DNA of 6,477 nt, from assembly GCA_937958735.1 (NCBI GenBank), contig CALGNG010000256.1, forward strand, positions 1 through 6,477. The letters run 5' to 3'. The notes beneath the pieces are model-generated. The model saw only the letters and a program-made list of their open reading frames with translations, had not been told where the DNA came from and did no database searches. This document shows, piece after piece, positions 1-5,915 of this stretch (the first letter of the stretch is position 1; each line of letters opens with the position of its first letter). Source of the stretch: an uncultured Aquimarina sp. GTDB lineage: Bacteria > Bacteroidota > Bacteroidia > Flavobacteriales > Flavobacteriaceae. The translations under genes and the position numbers were made by a program.

Positions 1-212
1 TTATGACACATAAAACACTCTTTTGCTAATAAAGGAGCTATGTCCTTATCATAAGTAACTAAACTTATAGGCTCTGGTGTTACTACAGGAGTTTCTGGAG
101 TTTGACTAGTTGGCTCTTCTGTTCCTTCTGGTGTCGTGTCGTTAGAATCGTCGCTTCCACAGCTTGCTAAAAACAAAAAGGAAGAACAAATTAAAATAGA
201 TAGGTATTTCAT
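1..212 (-). CDS. Haem c-binding lipoprotein, N-terminal fragment (3' end beyond window)
   Basis: The ATG at 212-210 opens a frame that runs off the left edge after 70 codons, with no stop. Residues 1-17 form a lipoprotein signal peptide with lipobox L-A-S-C, so Cys18 is the likely lipidated residue. The residues after it (G-S-D-D-S-N-D) resemble the serine/acidic surface-export signal described for Bacteroidota lipoproteins, so an outer-surface position is possible. Residues 23-52 are a Thr/Pro/Glu-rich linker. The last visible residues, YDKDIAPLLAKECFMCH, contain C66-F-M-C69-H70, the CxxCH motif for covalent haem c attachment. The phrase 'DIAPLLAKEC..CH' is typical of small monohaem cytochrome domains. 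The likely role is electron transfer at the cell envelope, but the partner is unknown and the axial methionine would lie outside the window. The gene follows the protease genes after a 137-base gap, so it may have its own promoter. The lipoprotein call is strong; the cytochrome call rests on one motif plus its context. Confidence 0.8.
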   Translation of the reverse strand, partial: MKYLSILICSSFLFLASCGSDDSNDTTPEGTEEPTSQTPETPVVTPEPISLVTYDKDIAPLLAKECFMCH

Positions 213-349
213 TATAGTTTTCTTTACTAAGTCTACTAATATATCTAAACCTTACATTAATATTTATTATTTAATAATATATATATTAGTCTAGGAACCC
301 GCTTGAACATTTACTGATCAAAAAAAGATATCATTACACAAAATATATT
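213..349. other. AT-rich intergenic gap
   Basis: This gap separates the second protease from the lipoprotein gene and must hold any terminator of the former and promoter of the latter. I found neither with confidence. On the minus strand a T7 run (320-326 region) is not preceded by a GC-rich hairpin. The only symmetric element is an AT-only palindrome at 265-279, which would be a weak structure. A loose match to the Bacteroidota -7 element (TAnnTTTG) near 244-252, reading TAAGGTTTAG, has the wrong spacing and no recognisable -33 element. The bases just before the lipoprotein ATG are A-rich, as is usual in this phylum, with no Shine-Dalgarno sequence. Confidence 0.5.
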
Positions 350-2632
350 TTAATTAATGGTTATTTTTCTATTAATTACTTGATTTTCAAAATAAATACG
401 TAAAAAATAAATACCCGATGGCAATGAATCTATAAACACCTCGTTTATTAGCCCTTTCTCTAAAACAAAACTTTTTGTTAAGTTTCCTGAAAAAGAATAA
501 ACCTCCACTTTAGCTTCACTTTTTGGAGCTTCTTTAAATTGAATTATAAATTTTTCTTTTATTGGATTAGGATACACTAAAACGTTTTCGCTGTTTTTTA
601 AATCGGATAGCTTATTTTTCGATCCTTTAGCTTTAAAATGTATAGACCATTCTTTTAGTTTCCCAAAATGCTCTGAAGCTCCTTCTTTTATTATTTCCAA
701 TTGCCAGTTCCCTTTTGTTTTTTCGGCACTTAAGTTTTTAAAAGCTTCCGTTGGTGCCTTAAATCCTAATAACACTGGTTCACAAATCGTCTTTTTACTA
801 AAATCGTCTTTAGGCACTATAGATTCGTTATCCTTAAATTGTATTTCTAGATTGGTTCCTTCCGAGCAATAATTATCCCATAATATTATTTGTTTACCAC
901 TAGGGGTACTAAGTCTAATTTTAAGTTTCGAAATATCTGTATAGGCTAGCTTGATTCCTAATTCTATATCTTCAAAATTCACTTCTTTGTTTACAGCAAT
1001 TACAGAACTGGTAGTAGTACTAAAGTCTACTTGATTTTTATTGTTGTAGGCTATTGCATAAAAAGGAGTAATCGAAAAACGTTTTGTATTAACTGCATAA
1101 AAAATAGAATTATAAGCTTTTATTTTAATTCTACAATTGTTAGATGAAATACTTAGAGGCACTTTTATTATTTGCTTCCCATTATTGGGTACCTTGGAAG
1201 CCAAGGTATAATCAAAACTTTTACCATTATTATTAGAAAGTAGTATGTCTACATAATTTACTTTTAGCTCTTTTTGTGTAGCGCCTACTTCCCAAGTAAT
1301 CGTCTCTTTTGTTCCTGGTTCCCAAATTATGGTTTCGTCTTGCTGACTGTTTACGGTAAAGGAAGGAATGTTTAACACCTTTACTTTAAACCGTCTTATA
1401 GAAGTTATGGATTGATTGTTATTTTTGATTCTTGCAGAGGCTAAAAAATTATAGGACCTAGCTACACTAGAAAGTATCCCTCTGGTTACTTCTTGATTTC
1501 CGTTTAAAACAACATCTTTTTCTGGGAAATATATAACAGGACTATTCGATAGTTTTTGAGCAGAAAACACAGGTCCATGCAACTGCTCTTTTGTTGGAGG
1601 ATAGGGAGCTAATTGATTATCTATTTGATTACAACTGTAGTTGATTGATGATTTTGGAGGTGCTACTGGTTTTAAAATAATTTCGAAAGCCGTTTCTTTA
1701 GGTATCGTGTAATCTGGAATAATATCTAAACCATAATTTTTATTTACTTTGGTTCTAGAATCTTTTGCTTCTAAAAACTCTCTAACTTGAAGAATGCTAT
1801 AATTATGAAAATACGATTTACTGGTAAAACTAACATTACTATTTTTTAGATTACAGACTCCTGCATATCCCATAATGGTACTACCGCTACCAGGCTCTAT
1901 AGAGGAAGAGCTGTTTCTACTACAGTTGCTGTTTTGGGTATGGGTTGCTCCTAATTGGTGTCCTATTTCGTGGGTAAAAAAATCGACATCAAATATTTTT
2001 CCTTCTGGTACATTTGCTCCTGTAACTGCTTGAGCTTTCCTGCTTCCAAAAGCACTTTTTACTACAGATAAACCTCCTGTGCCTGTAAAAAATACTTGCC
2101 CTAAATCGTAAGATTCTGGAGCTATTAATGCGTTTACTTTAGAGGTAATTTCGTTTATTAATAATAAAGCATTGTTTCCGCTTAAATTATCTGTTTTTGG
2201 GTCTAAAAAAATTAATTTTTTGTTATTGGAAATTAACTTTAATTCTACTCCTAAGTCTCTTTTTAAAATTTTATTTGAATTTGCTATAGTCTCTTCTATA
2301 GCATTTAGTACAATTTGCTTTTGTTTAGCTACCGAAGCGGTTTCTGCTTTATTTTTTTTAATAAAATATTGGCTGTATTCTCCTGTCGCTAAAACGGCAA
2401 CATTAAGGGTTCTAGGTTTTTCGAAACTCTGAAACCCTAAATAAGACCGATCTAAAGGTAGGTCTAGATTTTTTTTAGAAAAAGACGTATTAAAACCAAC
2501 TAACTCACAAGTAAACAGCCTCTTATGATTATGCTGAATTAAAACATTAGTTTGCTGTCCCTTATTGTTTTGAGCTTTCGCAACAATAAGAGTGTTTAAA
2601 ATAAACACTAGGCAAACTATATGTCGATACAA
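350..2632 (-). CDS. Secreted reprolysin-like zinc metalloprotease with P/homoB domain and T9SS sorting domain
   Basis: This is a predicted secreted metzincin protease of 760 residues. Residues 1-20 form a signal peptide ending in A-K-A before Q21. A short propeptide-like segment (about 21-73) contains a single cysteine, C42. The catalytic domain (about 74-290) holds HEIGHQLGATH at 221-231, with E222 as the general base and three zinc histidines, and the Met-turn S-T-I-M254-G-Y. A beta-rich region (about 305-420) and an Ig-like domain (about 424-520) follow. Residues about 540-668 look like a proprotein-convertase P/homoB domain (L-K-I-R-L-S-T-P-S-G, G-N-W-Q-L-E-I, G-K-L-K-E-W-S-I). The T9SS type A sorting domain (about 684-760) has Y-P-N-P, S-G-I-Y-F-L and a terminal K-I-T-I-N. 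The start is TTG: no Met codon occurs before M254, TGA lies in frame at 2641-2639, and the signal peptide begins right after the TTG. The gene lies 10 bases after the upstream protease gene, so it is probably co-transcribed. It is a shortened, diverged paralogue of that gene. Substrate is unknown. Confidence 0.9.
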   Translation of the reverse strand: MYRHIVCLVFILNTLIVAKAQNNKGQQTNVLIQHNHKRLFTCELVGFNTSFSKKNLDLPLDRSYLGFQSFEKPRTLNVAVLATGEYSQYFIKKNKAETASVAKQKQIVLNAIEETIANSNKILKRDLGVELKLISNNKKLIFLDPKTDNLSGNNALLLINEITSKVNALIAPESYDLGQVFFTGTGGLSVVKSAFGSRKAQAVTGANVPEGKIFDVDFFTHEIGHQLGATHTQNSNCSRNSSSSIEPGSGSTIMGYAGVCNLKNSNVSFTSKSYFHNYSILQVREFLEAKDSRTKVNKNYGLDIIPDYTIPKETAFEIILKPVAPPKSSINYSCNQIDNQLAPYPPTKEQLHGPVFSAQKLSNSPVIYFPEKDVVLNGNQEVTRGILSSVARSYNFLASARIKNNNQSITSIRRFKVKVLNIPSFTVNSQQDETIIWEPGTKETITWEVGATQKELKVNYVDILLSNNNGKSFDYTLASKVPNNGKQIIKVPLSISSNNCRIKIKAYNSIFYAVNTKRFSITPFYAIAYNNKNQVDFSTTTSSVIAVNKEVNFEDIELGIKLAYTDISKLKIRLSTPSGKQIILWDNYCSEGTNLEIQFKDNESIVPKDDFSKKTICEPVLLGFKAPTEAFKNLSAEKTKGNWQLEIIKEGASEHFGKLKEWSIHFKAKGSKNKLSDLKNSENVLVYPNPIKEKFIIQFKEAPKSEAKVEVYSFSGNLTKSFVLEKGLINEVFIDSLPSGIYFLRIYFENQVINRKITIN

Positions 2633-2639
2633 TATATAT
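2632..2639 (-). repeat. (AT)4 tract at the translation start of the second protease
   Basis: Read on the minus strand, the junction is TAAATGATATATATTG. It contains the stop of the upstream protease gene (2645-2643), an ATG directly after it (2642-2640), four AT units (2639-2632), and the TTG (2632-2630) that begins the protease frame. The ATG is out of frame by one base. One extra AT unit would put it in frame and give M-I-Y-I-L-Y-R-H ahead of the same signal peptide. The tract therefore decides which start codon can be used. Whether its length varies in nature cannot be seen from one sequence, and four units is short for a slippage-prone repeat. Confidence 0.45.
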
Positions 2640-2642
2640 CAT

Positions 2643-5183
2643 TTATTCGACGATGAGTTTCTTTGTAGCGACTTCATCACTCGAGGTTATCCTTATTAAA
2701 TACAGGCCTGCGGATAATACAGAGAAGTTAAAAGTTTGCTCCCTATCTACCATTAAAGTATCTATGATAAGCTCTCCTATTAAGGAATATACTTTGATAT
2801 CGTAACCTTCTCCATTAAAGGATTCTGCTAAAATAGTTACCTCTTCTGCTCTACTTGGATTAGGAGCTATTACAATATTATCTTCTAAAGATAAATTGCG
2901 TCCAAAAATAAATCCACTTTCCGAAGCTGTAATATTAGTACTTACATCACCACTTCTAACTCCTATTTCTAATCTTACCCTTCTTAAAGCGTTAGGCCCT
3001 TCTATATTTTCTCGCAATGGTAAAGCTATTAACACTTGGGAAGTTCCTGTTCTTAATACCAAATCGTTACCGTCGTAAGTATTAAAAGTAGCTCCATTAT
3101 CTACAGAAAACATTACTTCTCCTAGATTATCGATGCTTTCTCCATTATCTGCGTTAGTAAATGTAGGAAAAAAAACAATATCTTGAGGTGCACTAAAGGA
3201 ACTTTCTACACTAAAAATCAATAAGTTAGACTCCAAATCCTGCTCACTAGCTATATCTACAGTAGGAACACCCTCTTGTAATACATCCGATATTTCTATA
3301 CTATTATCGGAAAAAACATAAAAAGCACTCTCTTTTGCGCTTATTCTAATTTTTCCTTGATTAGTGGTTGTTCCTATAGGGGTTTTAACTATTGCTTCCC
3401 CATCATTCAATTCATTTTCGGCTAAAACTACTGGATACGTTACTCCATTATCATAAGAAAATTCAATTTTAACATTGGTAACATTAAATGGGGCTAAATT
3501 GGTTCCTGCAACATCCCAAGTTATATTAAGCGTTTCGTTTTGGCCATAGGATACCTCTTCCTCTATGGGGCTTGTTATTCTAAACTGTGTGCCTTGGTCT
3601 ACAGTTTTTATTTCTACAATATCCGAAATGGCTATACCTCCAGGCTTACCATCTCTAACAAAAAGTTTAAAATCCATAGTTCTAGGAACCGTTGGTAATA
3701 CTTCCCACATAGAGTTTATCCCACTTCTTGGAAAGTTTCGTCTTGGGTTATTTGTTGGTGGAAATACTCTAAATTGAGGCCCACTGCCTGAGTTTTCTTC
3801 TGGAGGAGAAGGGAAAATAAAGCCTTCATCTTCCTCGAAAGGTTCCCAGCTATAAGTTAATGGATCTGCATCGGCATCCGTTGCAGGAGTCTCTAAATAT
3901 AAAGGCAAGCCTAGAGGCACTGTGTAGTTAGAAATGCTGGGGATAACAGGTAGACTATTATCTATACTAGAAACTTGAACACCACAATTACTTACAAATT
4001 CTAGGTTTTGGATTATCACAAATATCTGCTCTATACTTAAAGAGTGGAAAAACGAGTCACTTTGGGGTTGTATATTATCTACTCCACATGCGCCAGAGTA
4101 TCCCATTATGGTAGTTCCACTACCTACTTCTATAGGGGTTTCTTGTTGGCAATTGGCACTTTGGGTATGTAAACCACCTAATTGGTGTCCTAATTCGTGT
4201 GCAAACAGTGTAAAGTCAAAGAAAAAGCCTTCTGGTTCTCTAAACCCTGTCATGGCTTCTGCTTTTACATTGGAACAAACAGATTGTAGTGTTGCCAAAC
4301 CTGCATTACCTGCACCTACCAGAGTGTGCCCCAAATCATAGTCTGCACTAGCGATTCTATTTTTTATAACTGCAGCACCTTGATCTATAATTAGATCTGC
4401 ATTATTGGGATCGGTAAAAGGATCGGTATTTCTGTTTAAAAAAAACAATACATCGGTATTAGGAATTAGCTCGAATCGAACACCTAAATCTCTCTCGAAT
4501 GCTACATTTATAGCATTAATAGAAGTAGCGATTCCTGCTAAAACTGCTCCTCTTTGTTGTGCTTCGCTTCCTGATTCTAAATTATTTTTACGAATAAAAA
4601 AATTAGAATATTCTCCAGATGTGGTTACCGCTAAACGAATCGTTCTTAATTGATTAATACCTCTTATCGATTTAGAACTTCTATTTGTGCTTTTTTTACT
4701 TTGCTGTTTCTCGTTTTTTTTTGTCTTACACTCAAAACCTTTTCTGCCTCTAGGGTATTTTTTTTCTTGTAATGTATAGATGTTATTGGAACGCGGACTG
4801 GTAAGATTAAGTGTTTTTCCTTCTGAAATTATGGTTCCTTCTATACCTGAAGGTGTACAGGTAAATCGAATTTGAAGTTGCTTATTGTCTCTAGCTATTC
4901 CTTTATATGAATGCACTTGAGGATATTTAGCGGCTAGTGATTGCGGTAACACTGCATTATCGTAGATTTCAAACGGAATTAATTCTCCTTCTACATTAGG
5001 AAATAATAGGGTAATCTTAGGGTTTTGAGGACTAATGTCTTTTAGCTTATTGTTTAGGTTTTCGCTATTTAAGATAAAACGAACTTCTCCTTTTTTAGTC
5101 CAAATTTGTTGCGCATTTGTTGTAGTTAAAAAAAACAAAAGAGTCACAAAAAACAAACATATTCTACTATTAACAATCTTCAT
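2643..5183 (-). CDS. Secreted reprolysin-like zinc metalloprotease with T9SS sorting domain
   Basis: This 846-residue protein is a predicted extracellular metzincin peptidase. Residues 1-24 are a signal peptide (basic start, hydrophobic F-F-V-T-L-L-F-F-L, cleavage after T-N-A). Residues 25-140 look like a propeptide. Residues 141-174 are a linker rich in Lys and Arg that contains C152. The catalytic domain (about 178-400) opens with R-T-I-R-L-A-V-T-T-S-G-E-Y and holds HELGHQLGGLH at 329-339 (E330 catalytic) and the Met-turn T-T-I-M360-G-Y. A domain common in flavobacterial reprolysins (about 410-530) has the acidic cluster D436-A-D-A-D440, which may bind calcium. An Ig-like beta-sandwich (about 532-631) and another beta-rich region precede the T9SS type A sorting domain (about 768-846: A-P-N-P, S-A-G-L-Y-L-I, final K-K-L-I-V-E). 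The ATG is chosen because it starts a well-formed signal peptide. The gene is followed after 10 bases by its paralogue and lies 58 bases after the channel gene. Family assignment is firm; substrate is unknown. Confidence 0.93.
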   Translation of the reverse strand: MKIVNSRICLFFVTLLFFLTTTNAQQIWTKKGEVRFILNSENLNNKLKDISPQNPKITLLFPNVEGELIPFEIYDNAVLPQSLAAKYPQVHSYKGIARDNKQLQIRFTCTPSGIEGTIISEGKTLNLTSPRSNNIYTLQEKKYPRGRKGFECKTKKNEKQQSKKSTNRSSKSIRGINQLRTIRLAVTTSGEYSNFFIRKNNLESGSEAQQRGAVLAGIATSINAINVAFERDLGVRFELIPNTDVLFFLNRNTDPFTDPNNADLIIDQGAAVIKNRIASADYDLGHTLVGAGNAGLATLQSVCSNVKAEAMTGFREPEGFFFDFTLFAHELGHQLGGLHTQSANCQQETPIEVGSGTTIMGYSGACGVDNIQPQSDSFFHSLSIEQIFVIIQNLEFVSNCGVQVSSIDNSLPVIPSISNYTVPLGLPLYLETPATDADADPLTYSWEPFEEDEGFIFPSPPEENSGSGPQFRVFPPTNNPRRNFPRSGINSMWEVLPTVPRTMDFKLFVRDGKPGGIAISDIVEIKTVDQGTQFRITSPIEEEVSYGQNETLNITWDVAGTNLAPFNVTNVKIEFSYDNGVTYPVVLAENELNDGEAIVKTPIGTTTNQGKIRISAKESAFYVFSDNSIEISDVLQEGVPTVDIASEQDLESNLLIFSVESSFSAPQDIVFFPTFTNADNGESIDNLGEVMFSVDNGATFNTYDGNDLVLRTGTSQVLIALPLRENIEGPNALRRVRLEIGVRSGDVSTNITASESGFIFGRNLSLEDNIVIAPNPSRAEEVTILAESFNGEGYDIKVYSLIGELIIDTLMVDREQTFNFSVLSAGLYLIRITSSDEVATKKLIVE

Positions 5184-5241
5184 AAGCTATATCTCTATAA
5201 ATGCTAAAACTGTATTCTTTTCTAGTTATTGCATTTTTTAA
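5184..5241. other. Short gap between channel and protease genes
   Basis: These 58 bases separate the stop of the channel gene from the ATG of the first protease. I see no GC-rich hairpin followed by a T run on the minus strand. The only inverted pair is AAATGC/GCATTT, six bases with a loop of about 26, too weak to call a terminator. No TAnnTTTG-type promoter element is clear. Readthrough from the channel gene into the protease genes is possible but not shown. Confidence 0.4.
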
Positions 5242-5913
5242 TTAACATGTATCACAACAATTATCATCTTTAACCCATTTACAACTTACCACAGCTACTA
5301 AAGCTCCTAGAATAGGCGCAACAATGTAAAGCCACAAATCTTTCCAATAGCCACTTACTAGTGCTGGCGCAAAAGATCTTGCTGGATTCATAGATGCATT
5401 GGTTACTGGGCCTGCAAAAAGGGCTTCTAACATTACCACTCCTCCAATGGCCATTCCTGCCATAAGACCTGTTTCTTTAGAACCTGTAGACACGTTAATA
5501 ATTACTACCATTAAAAAGAATGTTAGCAAAAACTCCATAATAAATGCTTTGTGCCACACTAAAATGGTACGAGTTCCCCCTAGTGTTTCGCTTTCTGGGA
5601 ATAAATACAAGACTAATAAACTTGCTACAACAGCTCCTATGGTTTGAAAAAAAATGTATTTGGGTACTTCTTTCCAAGGGAATTTTTTAGCGTACGCAAA
5701 CGCAATGGTTACTGCTGGGTTAAAATGTGCTCCCGATATTTCTCCAAAAGCATATATCATAGCAATTACAATAAATCCCCATGTTATCCCTATACCAACA
5801 TGGGTAACTGCTCCTGCTAATATTTCGTTAATAGCCATAGATGCGGTACCACAAAACACCAAAATAAAGGTTCCTAAAGCTTCCGCTATGTAATTCTTTT
5901 TTATTCCTTCCAT
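5242..5913 (-). CDS. MIP-family channel (aquaporin/aquaglyceroporin, NIP-like filter)
   Basis: This is a 223-residue inner-membrane channel of the major intrinsic protein family with six predicted membrane helices (about 8-31, 38-57, 83-104, 123-143, 149-167 and 190-210). Both pore loops are intact: S-G-A-H-F-N65-P-A-V-T and T-N-A-S-M-N176-P-A-R-S. Aligned by eye to E. coli AqpZ (filter F43, H174, T183, R189), the filter positions are W45, A164, A173 and R179. The Trp, the loss of the histidine and the stretch A-G-P-V-T-N-A-S-M-N-P-A-R resemble plant NIP channels and bacterial NIP relatives. This predicts passage of small neutral solutes (glycerol, metalloid acids or ammonia are candidates), not water alone. 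The C-terminus ends in C211-K-W-V-K-D-D-N-C219-C220-D-T-C223, an unusual cysteine cluster. Length is near that of AqpZ and shorter than GlpF. The ATG overlaps the stop of the upstream GNAT gene by one base, so the two are probably translated together. Family call is firm; substrate is inferred. Confidence 0.95.
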   Translation of the reverse strand: MEGIKKNYIAEALGTFILVFCGTASMAINEILAGAVTHVGIGITWGFIVIAMIYAFGEISGAHFNPAVTIAFAYAKKFPWKEVPKYIFFQTIGAVVASLLVLYLFPESETLGGTRTILVWHKAFIMEFLLTFFLMVVIINVSTGSKETGLMAGMAIGGVVMLEALFAGPVTNASMNPARSFAPALVSGYWKDLWLYIVAPILGALVAVVSCKWVKDDNCCDTC

Positions 5914-5915
5914 TA
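5911..5915 (-). promoter_or_regulatory. TAATG stop-start overlap (likely translational coupling)
   Basis: On the minus strand the TAA stop of the GNAT-fold gene (5915-5913) shares its last A with the ATG of the channel gene (5913-5911). Overlaps of this form let a terminating ribosome restart on the next gene. There is no room for a separate promoter, so the channel is most simply read as the second gene of an operon. The coupling itself is inferred from the arrangement. Confidence 0.75.

Noticed and set aside
3..14. End of the haem motif followed by TAA, read as a stop codon for a 70-residue protein
   Set aside because: The minus-strand letters CATAA look like His-stop, but in frame they are CAT followed by AA of the next codon, so the gene continues past the window edge.
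265..279. AT-only palindrome downstream of the second protease, as a terminator or operator
   Set aside because: The arms TATTATT/AATAATA contain no G or C and are separated by one base, so any hairpin would be unstable. Such palindromes are common by chance in AT-rich gaps.
2172..2432. Plus-strand open frame of 86 codons inside the second protease gene
   Set aside because: It is antisense to a well-supported catalytic domain, shows no recognisable domain and has no gene context. The other plus-strand frames within the protease and channel genes were set aside for the same reason.
4714..4722. A9 run on the coding strand containing A-AAA-AAC, a possible -1 frameshift site
   Set aside because: It falls in the lysine-rich linker of the 846-residue protease, where AAA codons are expected. 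The gene continues in frame through all later domains, and I see no stimulatory hairpin.
5495..5677. Minus-strand 60-codon open frame inside the channel gene
   Set aside because: It lies in a different frame of the channel coding sequence, where both NPA motifs and the helices are intact, and its translation shows no recognisable domain.
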